Under the pieces are notes generated by a model. It worked only from the letters and a program-made list of their open reading frames with translations, had not been told where the DNA came from and made no database searches. Of a stretch of 64,000 bases of DNA, positions 10,496-19,321 are shown one piece after another (position 1 is the stretch's first letter; each line of letters begins with the position of its first letter). Source of the DNA: Cohnella xylanilytica (lineage in GTDB: Bacteria; Bacillota; Bacilli; Paenibacillales; Paenibacillaceae). The stretch is from contig NZ_JACJVR010000052.1 in assembly GCF_014212175.1 (NCBI RefSeq), positions 1 to 64,000 of the forward strand. The letters run 5' to 3'. The position numbers and the translations under genes were made by a program.

Positions 10496-13400
10496 AACCG
10501 GTTCGCTAAGCACTAATGCATCCGGAACCTCATACGTCTTTATTAGTTTTCCGGTCTTGTCATGGATGGCGATAGCCACTTTATCCGATTTATTGTGGAA
10601 CGAGGAATAGAAGTTCCCCGCATCGTCCACCCCGATCAACCGAAACTGAATAGACGCCTTGTTAAAACCGGTTCCCCTGTTGTACGGATACTCGAGCATT
10701 CCGATTTGTACCTGGTTCGGATCGAAAAGAATAGGGTCACGAACATAAGTTTCGGATCCGGTAAAGTAGACGGAGGTTCCTTTCTGCGAGATATAACGGG
10801 GCAAAATCTCATTGGTATCGCCCTGCATGACCCCGCCATAATAAGATTCGTTCGACCCGAAGTCATAGGAGGCTCGGCAAAGGCCCGTCCCGCATTGGTA
10901 GTCCCGTTGCGTCTGAGTGGAGCGGCTGCCGTTCTGCATGTGAATGATGCCTTTGCTGTCCGCGTAGAGATTGTTCTGCATGATCCACGGCGTATTCACG
11001 GCCGCAGGCATCCGAGACCCGATATTCAGCGGACCGGCCACCATAGCGCCATTCTCGCGGTCGAAGACAAAGGTGAAAGGTTCCGCCTTGCCGGACGGCA
11101 ATGTCGGCGACTGCGTAGAACGGACCATCAGGTAGATTCGCCCGTCCTTGACCATGGCCGAGGTCATCAACTCCGTGTTAGTCAAGGCGTAGACGGTGTG
11201 CAAATTCGTCATCGAAAAAGATTTCTGCCAACGAACATTCATCGATTTGTCGTAAGCGACAAGGACGGCATCCGTATCGGTTGCTCCCCGCGCGACGGAA
11301 TATACATACTTCTCGTCCGCGAAAAAGATTGTGTTCTTGTCATATGCGCCTACCAAACGATAGGTCGGGGCGTTTTGCATACCCGCGAACAGAGTGCGGT
11401 TCACGTAGTCTTCGCCGAAATACTTGTCAGGCGCGCCGACGTTCGTATTAAACATGCCGAAATCCAATTTATACGATTTCGTCCGAAGCTCGCCGCCTTG
11501 GAGAATCCATCCGGATTTATCGCCCGTCGCTCCCGTGTCGAGCGAGACGACCGTTCCGTTGTTGTAAAGATTGCTCATAAGCAGCGGGGTTCGCGTGTCC
11601 GGCTCATTCACCGGCGACGACGTTTTGACGTCGGCCATCGGCTCCAGGTTATGAATGACGAGCGTCCGCTCGTTCTCGGCTTGATCGTCCGTATCCGCGC
11701 AAATGTTCCCGATCTCGCACGCTTCCTCCCGGAACAGATACTTGCCGACGCGAGCCGGCTTTTGAAGCGTGTAGCTGTCCGACGCGCCTTCCTGCAATGT
11801 CTGCCAAGCATCGTCTTCGAAACCGTTGTTCTTGGCGTCGTACTTCATCTGGAACTTGTGGGACACAATCTTGTCCCCGTCCGTGCTGTACGCCATGCTT
11901 TGAATCACTACCGGGCTAAGCCGTGTTCCCTCCGGAGGAACGGAGAGCAGAGCGACCGGGGGATCATTGCCCACGACTTCGACCGTGTGTTCGGCCGTTT
12001 CCGAGAGAACGTCCCAATCGTTCTTAACGTTGAGCCTGACCGTGTAGGTACCCGGCGTATCATACGTTGGCGAATAGGTCGGACTCTTGGTCACAAGCTT
12101 CTGGTCCCACGTGTATTGAACGATGCGCTTGCCTTCCCAGTCGAACGAATCAGACCCATCGAACGGGAAAGGCAACGGTTGACCAGCCTTGACTTTCACC
12201 GGCCCTTTAATAACCGCGACCGGTCCGGACGGGCCGGGCGGATCACCCTTAAGCTCTAGACTCTTCGGGCCAATCCATTCGGTTTCTCCGCAACTGGTGA
12301 AGATTTTCATGCTAATCATGTGTATGGAGTCGTACTGAATCAGCGGCGGGTATTTGTTTCCTTGGTATACGCTGTCGGTACTCATGCCGTTCACGTTTGG
12401 TTCTAAGTGGTGCTGTCCGTCACGCTCGATCATGAAGCGGTGCGAAATGTAGGTACACGACTTCAATTCGAAATTTTTCGGATGAAGCGTAAACGGATCG
12501 CCGTTCTTAATGACCGGCCCCGGCCAAATATCGAAGTCACCGGTAAGGCTGCTCGGGTCCGGCTGGGGCGGTTGGTTGTTCTCGTAGAATATCGATACCC
12601 ACGCTTCTTTAGGCGACGGCGTTTTAAGGTCCGGTACCTGAGACTTCTTGGAGTAATCGATGGCGTTTGAGAATCCACCCGAATAGACAAGGTTAGAGCC
12701 GATTACGGTTCCCAATCCGGATTTAGGCGATACGGTTCGTTTATCCGGGATCTTCCTCACGCTGATATCTTCCGACGACGCCTCATTGAAAGGAGCGGTT
12801 GGCGACGTCCGAACCATATGGCGGACGTGAATCGTTCCGGCTGTGACGATAGGATCGTAGTAAAGGCTTATATTCTTCTCGTCGAAGGAGCCATCGTAGT
12901 TCTTCGCTTCCGGTTTTGGTGCTGGTTTAGTTGCCGGATCATTGGTGACATAGAGGGGGCCTTCTGCCTGGTCAATCGTTTCACGGTAACCGACGTATTC
13001 GTATCCGGGAATGGTCGGAATCGATGCCGGGTACGGCGTCCCAACTTTCATATGCTTTGTTACCACGTCTCCGAGAGGCACCCCGTCTCGAGTAAATGGC
13101 TTGACGGTCTGCTTTCCGGCGAGATCGAATTCGAAGACAATCGGATAATACCAACGAAATCCTTGTTTTTTTGTTCCCGTCCCTTCAGTTCTTATGGCTT
13201 TGTTTTCCTCTAATTCCCCCGTTACCCTTACTTTTACCGTGATGCTGTTAGTATTATTTCCGGTACTCGAGGAGGAGTTGATTTTTATAGCCTTGGCAAG
13301 CTTTGTTGAGTAAAAAGCGTAATCGGATTCACCTGGTTTAACTGTCCGTGAACCATCGAAATATTCCCCGATTTGGGGTTCCTCGTCTGCCGTACGTACC

Positions 13401-13708
13401 GTTACCTTGTTGACCACTCGGTCTCTGAAAGAATACGTATATTCGAAATACATATCATCCTGTGTAGATCCTGGTGCTCCGTTTGTATAGGTTCCATTAT
13501 CCTTTGGCCACGTTTCATAGCTCATAAAACCGACTGTGAATCTCTTTGTTGGAGCCTTCGTAGGGTCTTTATAGGGCGTTATGGAACTGTTGCTAAAACT
13601 GAGAGCTGATGCTTGCTTAGGACTAACAGACAAGTCAGGGATGAGAAGAGCCAAAATCACGAACATGAACAACCAGCTCTTCATCCCTCGTATTAATTTC
13701 CGCTTCAT
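10466..13708 (-). CDS. N-terminal part of split secreted PKD/propeller protein
   Basis: This 1080-residue open frame starts at an ATG with AGGTAGGAG upstream and has a clear signal peptide (hydrophobic about 10-27, ending KQASA). A MucBP-like repeat is seen at about 201-286 (GTPYPASIPTIPGYEYVGY), a PKD domain at about 497-578 (FDGSDSFDWEGKRIVQYTWD to GTYTVRLNV), and a beta-propeller-like region from about 720 onward. It ends at a TAA where the next frame takes over, so the intact protein would be about 2045 residues. It begins 29 nt after the stalk-domain gene. The first 600 bases are visibly AT-richer than the core chromosome, consistent with acquired DNA. Confidence 0.7.
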   Translation of the reverse strand: MKRKLIRGMKSWLFMFVILALLIPDLSVSPKQASALSFSNSSITPYKDPTKAPTKRFTVGFMSYETWPKDNGTYTNGAPGSTQDDMYFEYTYSFRDRVVNKVTVRTADEEPQIGEYFDGSRTVKPGESDYAFYSTKLAKAIKINSSSSTGNNTNSITVKVRVTGELEENKAIRTEGTGTKKQGFRWYYPIVFEFDLAGKQTVKPFTRDGVPLGDVVTKHMKVGTPYPASIPTIPGYEYVGYRETIDQAEGPLYVTNDPATKPAPKPEAKNYDGSFDEKNISLYYDPIVTAGTIHVRHMVRTSPTAPFNEASSEDISVRKIPDKRTVSPKSGLGTVIGSNLVYSGGFSNAIDYSKKSQVPDLKTPSPKEAWVSIFYENNQPPQPDPSSLTGDFDIWPGPVIKNGDPFTLHPKNFELKSCTYISHRFMIERDGQHHLEPNVNGMSTDSVYQGNKYPPLIQYDSIHMISMKIFTSCGETEWIGPKSLELKGDPPGPSGPVAVIKGPVKVKAGQPLPFPFDGSDSFDWEGKRIVQYTWDQKLVTKSPTYSPTYDTPGTYTVRLNVKNDWDVLSETAEHTVEVVGNDPPVALLSVPPEGTRLSPVVIQSMAYSTDGDKIVSHKFQMKYDAKNNGFEDDAWQTLQEGASDSYTLQKPARVGKYLFREEACEIGNICADTDDQAENERTLVIHNLEPMADVKTSSPVNEPDTRTPLLMSNLYNNGTVVSLDTGATGDKSGWILQGGELRTKSYKLDFGMFNTNVGAPDKYFGEDYVNRTLFAGMQNAPTYRLVGAYDKNTIFFADEKYVYSVARGATDTDAVLVAYDKSMNVRWQKSFSMTNLHTVYALTNTELMTSAMVKDGRIYLMVRSTQSPTLPSGKAEPFTFVFDRENGAMVAGPLNIGSRMPAAVNTPWIMQNNLYADSKGIIHMQNGSRSTQTQRDYQCGTGLCRASYDFGSNESYYGGVMQGDTNEILPRYISQKGTSVYFTGSETYVRDPILFDPNQVQIGMLEYPYNRGTGFNKASIQFRLIGVDDAGNFYSSFHNKSDKVAIAIHDKTGKLIKTYEVPDALVLSEPVYYSGTTDIS

Positions 13709-13736
13709 TTACGTCGCTCCTACCTATTCGCAATTT

Positions 13737-14675
13737 TTAAAAGTCTGCCTTAAATAGGGTAGAGAACTTTTCTTTTGTGTACATAGCGATGTAATCGACG
13801 TCGCTTAGTTTCAGGTCCAGGTATTTTTTATCGTGGTAAAGATAAAAATCTCGATCGTCAACAACTGGTTGATACTGTACGCTAATATTTTTTTGTTTTT
13901 CTTGAAGTTTTGCAGCAGCTTCCCTCTTATACGTCGTTTTTCCGCTACGAAGAAGGAAAAGGTCCCTTCCAATATCAAAAGTCTCATTACTGGTCATTCG
14001 AATAAACTCATTGCCTTTCGTATCGTAAGCTTTATTAAGTCGATAGTAGATTTTCCCACCAATTTCTACAGGAAAATCATTCGGCTTCACGACCATAACC
14101 TTTGTAATGGGTGTCCAATCAATCGCCGTCAGCAAAGTCTCTTTCGCATCACCAACATAATACTTCTCGTACTTTTTCACGTCCTCTGCCTTCACCACTT
14201 CGCTGACGTGAGGCACGTCCTTGCTCCCGATCCAAACATATTGATTGACGACATCCCACTCGACCGCTTCGCCCAGCGCTTCCGAGATGAAGCGAAGCGG
14301 AACCATCGTCCGGCCGTTGATCGCGTTCGCCGCTACGTCCAGATTAACGATCTCGTCGTTCGTCACCGCGACCTTCGCCCCGATCGTCAGTTTCACCGTA
14401 CGGTCCCCTTTGACGATCGTGATGTCGTTCCCCTTGAGAGACAGCTTGCCCCCCAGCTTGTCCGAGACGAACCGAAGCGGCACCAGAATCCGGCTGTCCT
14501 TCCGGATAGGCTTCATATCCGGGAACGCCACGCGGCGCGCGTTCACGAGAACCTCTAGCGACAGGTTCAACTTGTCTTGCGCGATTACGATTTTGTCCGC
14601 AGCGTAGGACGAAGCCGGAGCGGCAATCATCGAAGCCAGCACCGCGGCAAGCAAAAACCCTTTTTTTCTCATCAC
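13737..14675 (-). CDS. Secreted stalk-domain (copper amine oxidase N-like) protein
   Basis: The 312-residue protein has a signal peptide (about 1-25, ending SSYAA) and two copies of the stalk-domain signature: SRILVPLRFVSDKLGGKL and GRTMVPLRFISEALGEAVEW, separated by a beta stretch with KLTIGAK. Such domains are common in Paenibacillaceae surface proteins. The rest of the protein (about 150-312) is not recognised. The GTG at 14675 and the ATG at 14672 share one AAGGAGA site and either could be used. It is followed by the giant PKD gene in the same direction, so the two probably act together on the cell surface. Confidence 0.8.
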   Translation of the reverse strand: MMRKKGFLLAAVLASMIAAPASSYAADKIVIAQDKLNLSLEVLVNARRVAFPDMKPIRKDSRILVPLRFVSDKLGGKLSLKGNDITIVKGDRTVKLTIGAKVAVTNDEIVNLDVAANAINGRTMVPLRFISEALGEAVEWDVVNQYVWIGSKDVPHVSEVVKAEDVKKYEKYYVGDAKETLLTAIDWTPITKVMVVKPNDFPVEIGGKIYYRLNKAYDTKGNEFIRMTSNETFDIGRDLFLLRSGKTTYKREAAAKLQEKQKNISVQYQPVVDDRDFYLYHDKKYLDLKLSDVDYIAMYTKEKFSTLFKADF

Positions 14676-14713
14676 AGATCTCTCCTTGGCTTATCGATTG
14701 AGGGCATAAAAAA

Positions 14714-14754
14714 GAAGCACGCGCGACGCCGTTCCATTCGTCTGCGGGTGCTTC
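14714..14754 (-). terminator. Terminator-like hairpin in the leader of the stalk-domain gene
   Basis: GAAGCAC pairs with GTGCTTC around an inner CAGACG/CGTCGCG region and is followed by six T. It lies downstream of a good promoter (14793-14822) and upstream of the stalk gene, so it may be an attenuator rather than only the end of bofC. Confidence 0.6.
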
Positions 14755-14792
14755 CCAGCTTGATGTCCATTATCCGGTTTTTGGGATAATTT

Positions 14793-14822
14793 ATTATAGG
14801 GTCATTTTCCAAAATCCGTCAA
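14793..14822 (-). promoter_or_regulatory. Sigma-A-type promoter for the stalk-domain/PKD genes
   Basis: TTGACG (14817-14822), an 18-nt spacer, then TATAAT (14793-14798) on the minus strand. Transcription would start near 14786 and leave a leader of about 110 nt. Confidence 0.65.
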
Positions 14823-14858
14823 CCCCATTGTCGAAAAAAAGGGGGTCCTGGTCCCAAG

Positions 14859-15563
14859 CTATTCCGTCGGCTTGATGACGTCCTTCGCGCTGAGCAGCGC
14901 GAAATCGCTGAACGAGGAGAGAACGCTGTTGAACTCGTCCTTGTCGCTCACCCGGATCCCGTCCGCCAGCTCCTTCAGCTTCTCCTTCGACAGGCTGCTC
15001 TCCAGCGACTTGACGTCGAGCTGGAAGAAGGTGCGAATGATCTTCTCCTTCTTCGGGGGCCCGTCGAACAGCGACAGGTTGCCGACCCGGTCCACGGAGA
15101 TATAAGCGGACTTGCTGCACTGCGGGGAGAGGTCGTCCACCGACTCCTGCAGCACGACCCGTCCGATCGGGTCGAAGGAGGCGCTCCATTCGCGATGGGC
15201 CTTGAGCAGATTCATCGTCTCCTCGGTCGTATGGCGGCCCAGCTGTCTCGTCTCCGAACCGCACAGGTACACGCGATGGAGAACGACCTCGACTTCGCCT
15301 TCCCACCGGGACAACGCCGTCAGCGTCTCGCCCCTCTGCGAATGGTCCGGATCGTAAGTCACCGGAAGGTTGTCCGACCAGACCGGCAAAGAATCGCCCC
15401 TCCGCGGGGCGGAATCGAACACGTGATTCACGTAAAAGGAGGAGATGAACGTCCCCAAGACGGCGGACCCGACGATCGCGGCGATCCACATTCCCAAAGA
15501 CCAGACGGGGCGGCGATTGCGCTTGAGACGCTTCTTGAGATCTTTTATGCGTAAACCGAACAC
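14859..15563 (-). CDS. bofC: BofC-like forespore regulator of SpoIVB signalling
   Basis: BofC is made in the forespore and restrains the SpoIVB protease that triggers pro-sigma-K processing. The chosen GTG at 15563 has AGAAGGGG seven bases upstream; a TTG at 15623 would add 20 residues but has a weak site. The 234-residue protein has an N-terminal transmembrane/signal segment (about 24-45) and the BofC core VVLHRVYLCGSETRQLG followed by SPQCSKSAYISVDRVGNLSLF. The gene lies between safA and ruv, matching the bofC-ruv order of Bacillus; here ruvC is separated by the accessory insert. Confidence 0.88.
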   Translation of the reverse strand: MFGLRIKDLKKRLKRNRRPVWSLGMWIAAIVGSAVLGTFISSFYVNHVFDSAPRRGDSLPVWSDNLPVTYDPDHSQRGETLTALSRWEGEVEVVLHRVYLCGSETRQLGRHTTEETMNLLKAHREWSASFDPIGRVVLQESVDDLSPQCSKSAYISVDRVGNLSLFDGPPKKEKIIRTFFQLDVKSLESSLSKEKLKELADGIRVSDKDEFNSVLSSFSDFALLSAKDVIKPTE

Positions 15564-15627
15564 CGGAATCCCCTTCTCTGCTTTTTTCCTATTGTTGCCC
15601 GGGGATTCCGGCGTTATGCGCAACTTG

Positions 15628-18255
15628 TTACCACTTCACCCAAGGAAGGCTCTGCTTGCGCCTCGGCTTGGAGGACTTGGCCGGGGACTTCGATTTGATC
15701 TTGGCCTTGGCCGCCGACTTTTTGGGAGCGGGCTCCTTCTTGACGGAAGCCGCTTCCGCGTCTCTGTTCACCGGACTGGCTTCCTCCTCCTTGCCGTCCT
15801 CTTCGTTCGGCCTTAGTCCCGGCATCGGCGGCATCGGGGGGATCGCAGGAAAATCAGACACGGCTTCCGGATACGGCGCGTACAATGGATGCATCGGATA
15901 AGACGAATACGACGGATACAAACCCGGGTACCCGACATTCGCTCCCGGCAAGCCGGTCGCCGCTCCCGCTACGCTCGTCGGCGCCAGATTGGCGACGTTC
16001 GCCGCTTCAAGCTTCGACTTGCCCGTCGGCAGCTCGCCGAAGGGAGATATGGCCGTCGGATGAAAAGCGGCGGGCGATACCGCCGTCGGCGAGACGCCGT
16101 ACGACGTTCCGAACGGAGCGATCGATGCCGGCGATACCGCCGTCGGCGAGACGTTCCCGTACGACGTTCCGAACGGGGCGACCGACGCCGGCGACACTGC
16201 CGTCGGCGAGACGTTCCCGTACGACGTTCCGAACGGAGCGACCGATGCCGGCGATACCGCCGTCGGCGAGACGTTCCCGTACGACGTTCCGAACGGAGCG
16301 ACCGATGCCGGCGACACCGCCGTCGGCGAGACGTTCCCGTACGACGTTCCGAACGGGGCGATCGACGCCGGCGACACCGCCGTCGGCCCATGAGGAACTC
16401 CGTAGAAGGCGCCTCCTAAGCCCGGCTCCGGATACCCGAGACCCGGATACCCGCCCGCTCCGATCGGTCCCGTCGCCGCCGGCGACACGGCCGATTCCGG
16501 CCATACGGGAGCTCCCGAGCAAGGACTGCAGCCGGGTTGAGGCCATGCGTTGGCGGGAGAGATGGCCGTCGGTTGAGCAGCGGACGCCGGGGAGACGAGA
16601 GGCGCGACATTTCCCGGAAAATATCCGCTGTACCCCGTACCCGGATATTCGCCGCTGAAGTGCTGAATTCCGGTCCAGCCGCCCCCATAGGAGGTTGCGT
16701 AGGCTTTAGCCATCTCTTCGGTCGGGAATACCGGGTACGGAAGCCCTTCGAGTCCTTGGATCGGTTCGGCTCCGTAGCCGGATTCGAAGCCGTGTTTCTC
16801 GTGGGCATGTTCCTTTTTGCCGTAGTCGTATTCTTCGCCCAGCGAGGGAGCCTCGTTCGCGGCAGGGAGCGCGTGTTCATGGCCTGGCCCGTAGCCTCCG
16901 AAGGCTTCCTGGGCGTACGGTTGTTGACCGTACCCGAATCCATGCTCGTGCCCATACGGCTGACCATATCCGTAGTCTTGCTCATGGCCATACGATTGAC
17001 CGTATCCGTGCCCATATCCGTGTCCGTATCCGTCTCCGTAAGGCTTGCCGTAGCCATGGTCATATTCCGCGCCTAGCCCGTACTCCGGCTCGTGCTTATG
17101 TCCATGTTCATGCCCGTAACCGTACGCTCCATATCCGTCATGCCCGTAACCTTGGCCGTACGCGGGCCCTGGGGCGAACCCGATCGGAGCGGCATTCCCG
17201 ACGTCATAGCCGTGGTCGTGCTTGCCGTAGCCATGCGGCGCCGGATAAGGCTCCTCGGCGACGGGGGAGACGACCTCGACGGCCGGAATCGGGTGCTGCT
17301 TGAACAGATCGATATGCTGGTACTCGATTTTGACCTGCGGGTAAACGGGCAGCGCGGGAAGAGGGGCGGGCGCGTTCGCTTCGGGAAGGGCCGGAGCTTC
17401 GGGCGCGGGCATGGGCATAGGCTGGGGTAAAGGCTGAGGCAAAGGCATCGGGACGATCTCGGCGCCCGGCTTCGTGCCGGTTCCGGGCTTAACCCCCGTT
17501 CCCGGCTTCACGCCGGTGCCGGGCTTCCATCCGGTACCGGGGATTTCGACCGCTTCCGGAGAGACGTTCCCCGCTTCCGGGGACACGCTGCCGGCCCCAG
17601 GCGGCGTATTCCCCGCTTCCGGAGACACGCTGCCGGTTCCGGGCGACGCATTGCCCGCTTCCGGCGATACGTTGCCGGCTCCCGGCGACACGTTCCCCGC
17701 TCCCGGCGATACGTTGCCGACTCCCGGCGACACGTTCCCCGCTCCCGGGGAGACATTGCCGGCTCCCGGCATCACGGCCGTGTTCGCCTTCCCTTGCGGC
17801 GGCCACCAGCCGCCATGGCCATGCCCCATAGGCCCGTGCGGGTCCCCCGGGGCCGGATCCATGCCGCCGGACGCAGGCGCATCGACGCCGCCGGACGGGA
17901 TCTTCGGAATGTTCACGATCTCGCCCGTCAACAGAACGTTCGGATTTTTCAGCTGGGGATTGGCCTTGATCATCGTCTCCAGAGGGATCCCCCAAGCCTT
18001 GGACAGCTTCCACAGCGTATCGCCTTGCTGAACCTTGTGCTGATGCATGATCTCGTATTCGGGCTGGGCGGGGGCGGCGGGCTGGGCGGGCGACGCGGGA
18101 GCTGCGGGCTTCGGAATCTTGATCTTCATCCCCACGTCGATAACGTCCGGATTGGCGATATCCGGATTCGCCTGAAGCAATTCCTCCAGGGAGACGTTGT
18201 GCTTCTGCGCGATGGCGTACAACGAATCCCCTTTTTTCACCACATGGATCTTCAA
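15628..18255 (-). CDS. safA: SafA/ExsA-type spore coat morphogenetic LysM protein
   Basis: SafA/ExsA proteins organise inner-coat assembly at the spore cortex. The TTG at 18255 is chosen because AGGAGGGAACGGC precedes it and LysM begins at once; a longer frame upstream has no site. The 875 residues comprise LysM 1 (about 2-47, KKGDSLYAIAQKHNVSL), LysM 2 (about 75-118, QQGDTLWKLSKAWGIPL), a Pro/Gly/Val/Ser repeat (AGNVSPG units), a Tyr/Gly/His-rich stretch, five 20-residue TAVSPASVAPF repeats, and a basic C-terminus. The low-complexity part resembles coat proteins that become cross-linked. The gene precedes bofC as in Bacillus. Confidence 0.85.
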   Translation of the reverse strand: MKIHVVKKGDSLYAIAQKHNVSLEELLQANPDIANPDVIDVGMKIKIPKPAAPASPAQPAAPAQPEYEIMHQHKVQQGDTLWKLSKAWGIPLETMIKANPQLKNPNVLLTGEIVNIPKIPSGGVDAPASGGMDPAPGDPHGPMGHGHGGWWPPQGKANTAVMPGAGNVSPGAGNVSPGVGNVSPGAGNVSPGAGNVSPEAGNASPGTGSVSPEAGNTPPGAGSVSPEAGNVSPEAVEIPGTGWKPGTGVKPGTGVKPGTGTKPGAEIVPMPLPQPLPQPMPMPAPEAPALPEANAPAPLPALPVYPQVKIEYQHIDLFKQHPIPAVEVVSPVAEEPYPAPHGYGKHDHGYDVGNAAPIGFAPGPAYGQGYGHDGYGAYGYGHEHGHKHEPEYGLGAEYDHGYGKPYGDGYGHGYGHGYGQSYGHEQDYGYGQPYGHEHGFGYGQQPYAQEAFGGYGPGHEHALPAANEAPSLGEEYDYGKKEHAHEKHGFESGYGAEPIQGLEGLPYPVFPTEEMAKAYATSYGGGWTGIQHFSGEYPGTGYSGYFPGNVAPLVSPASAAQPTAISPANAWPQPGCSPCSGAPVWPESAVSPAATGPIGAGGYPGLGYPEPGLGGAFYGVPHGPTAVSPASIAPFGTSYGNVSPTAVSPASVAPFGTSYGNVSPTAVSPASVAPFGTSYGNVSPTAVSPASVAPFGTSYGNVSPTAVSPASIAPFGTSYGVSPTAVSPAAFHPTAISPFGELPTGKSKLEAANVANLAPTSVAGAATGLPGANVGYPGLYPSYSSYPMHPLYAPYPEAVSDFPAIPPMPPMPGLRPNEEDGKEEEASPVNRDAEAASVKKEPAPKKSAAKAKIKSKSPAKSSKPRRKQSLPWVKW
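16088..16391 (-). repeat. Five 60-bp tandem repeats inside safA
   Basis: Each unit encodes about 20 residues reading TAVSPAS(V/I)APFGTSYG(N)VSP. The unit nearest the gene's 3' end has lost one codon. Near-identical DNA copies imply recent expansion. Confidence 0.9.
17546..17775 (-). repeat. Short-period repeat in safA encoding (P)GAGNVSPG units
   Basis: Units of about 21 bp encode variants of GAGNVSP with alternation of Gly/Glu and Val/Ala/Thr. This Gly/Asn/Ser/Pro-rich linker follows the second LysM domain. Confidence 0.85.
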
Positions 18256-18315
18256 GCCGTTCCCTCCTGGTCTCTGTTGGATCGCGTGCGGGCGAATGCC
18301 CCCCGCACAATCATT

Positions 18316-18334
18316 ACATCCTATGCAGGAGGTA
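18316..18334. repeat. 19-bp repeat outside the left end of the integrated element
   Basis: ACATCCTATGCAGGAGGTA is identical to 33682-33700 in the same orientation. It lies 60 nt upstream of the safA start. On the minus strand it contains GCATAGGATG, similar to the -10 of mother-cell sigma promoters (CATANNNT), so a sporulation promoter element is possible. Confidence 0.75.
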
Positions 18335-18454
18335 CGGTACACGTGCCTATGGGCTTCTTGGCTTGAAAGTAATCGCATAATATCAAGGATTCTCGGATTC
18401 GACTTTCTATCCTATCTCTTACTTTTAGTGCCTTTAACATGGTTTTACAACAAC

Positions 18455-18477
18455 TTTTTGCGACAATTTTGCAACAA
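18455..18477. other. attL of the integrated element
   Basis: A 23-bp sequence beginning TTTTTGCGAC and ending TTTTGCAACAA is identical to 33606-33628. The two copies bracket a phage-type gene block, and the right copy is 52 nt past the integrase stop. Confidence 0.88.
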
Positions 18478-18481
18478 GAAT

Positions 18482-18667
18482 TCATGGTTGTAAAGGAGCT
18501 TCAGACTTACTCACTAGTCGACACTTATTTCCTGTAATTACTTCGGCTAACACCAGCTTGCATCGGTCTGGAATACCCGCTTGGATCGGGTCGATCTCCA
18601 CCAGTTTCCCGTTGATCTGCATGAAGTGAGCAACAATTTTAATTCGCGTTCGTGCTCGACGTCTCAT
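18482..18667 (-). CDS. Small hypothetical satellite protein
   Basis: The 61-residue basic protein starts with MRRRARTRIKIVAHFMQING. The ATG at 18667 is preceded by GGAGGAATTAATT. It overlaps the end of the DUF771 gene by 29 nt and ends just inside attL. No family is recognised. Confidence 0.55.
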   Translation of the reverse strand: MRRRARTRIKIVAHFMQINGKLVEIDPIQAGIPDRCKLVLAEVITGNKCRLVSKSEAPLQP

Positions 18668-18995
18668 AATTAATTCCTCCAGTCCATATATCATAAAATC
18701 GGTTATTCAAAAAATCGGCCATCTTCTGAGCATGGAAGCTCCAACTCTGCCCTTTGGACCGGGGGTAATAAACGAAGCCTCCATGTGCAACATCAAGGAT
18801 TTTTCGGAATCGGGGCGGATAGAGTATGTTTTCTTTGATCCATTCACTTTTTCGACTAATTCGCCTTTCCAAATCCTTCATCGACCAGTAGACGCCGCTT
18901 AGCTCATTGCTCTTCAACTGCTCCAGTTCTACCCGGCTGATTAGGACATATTCTTCGGGAATTTGAATTACCACTTCAGCTTTTATCCGCTGCAT
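18639..18995 (-). CDS. DUF771-family phage protein
   Basis: The 118-residue protein has the DUF771 pattern WSMKDLERRISRKSEWIKEN followed by GGFVYYPRSKGQSWSFHAQK. This family is found in Gram-positive prophages and islands, usually near excisionase or replication genes; its function is not established. It lies 9 nt after a helix-turn-helix gene and may be in the same transcript. Confidence 0.75.
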   Translation of the reverse strand: MQRIKAEVVIQIPEEYVLISRVELEQLKSNELSGVYWSMKDLERRISRKSEWIKENILYPPRFRKILDVAHGGFVYYPRSKGQSWSFHAQKMADFLNNRFYDIWTGGINYETSSTNAN

Positions 18996-19004
18996 GGTGA
19001 ACCC

Positions 19005-19199
19005 TCAAACTCTCTCTTGACGTTCTAACTTCGCCATCCACTCAATGTAGGCAGACTTGCGAATACGTCTTGAATTTCCGCTTTTGAAGCTCCTTAGTTC
19101 GCCGCTTTTACATCTTAAGTAGACAGTGTTCGGATGCCATCCAATATGCTCTGCAATTTGTTTGACCGTCAGAATTTCTGGAAGATCGCTAATCCTCAT
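19005..19199 (-). CDS. Excisionase/AlpA-like helix-turn-helix protein
   Basis: The 64 residues form one MerR-type winged helix-turn-helix: LTVKQIAEHIGWHPNTVYLR followed by a GELRSFKSGNSRRI wing. It could act as the recombination directionality factor or as a transcription activator. It lies at the attL end, whereas the integrase is at attR. A sequence with no gene (19200-19282) separates it from the next terminator. Confidence 0.7.
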   Translation of the reverse strand: MRISDLPEILTVKQIAEHIGWHPNTVYLRCKSGELRSFKSGNSRRIRKSAYIEWMAKLERQERV

Positions 19200-19282
19200 T
19201 AATCATCACCGTTCCTCTTATGTTTTGAGACATTGTTCGATGGCTGATCATACTTTTCCTTCGATGAATTTTGTCTTTATTT

Positions 19283-19313
19283 GTAAAATAAAAAAGCCCC
19301 GAAGTTGGGGCTC
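19283..19313 (-). terminator. Terminator at the end of the satellite head/packaging transcript
   Basis: AGCCCC, a GAAGTT-type loop and GGGGCT, followed on the minus strand by TTTTTTATTTT. It closes the long minus-strand transcript after the Ntn-hydrolase-like gene. Confidence 0.85.
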
Positions 19314-19321
19314 TAGCGAAA

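Noticed and set aside
14714-14754. c-di-GMP riboswitch before the stalk-domain gene
   Set aside because: Such genes can carry one, but I could not find the conserved GEMM core in the leader; only a terminator-like hairpin is visible.
15969-16546. Arg-rich frames on both strands across the safA repeats
   Set aside because: They are out-of-frame readings of the 60-bp repeats, not separate genes.
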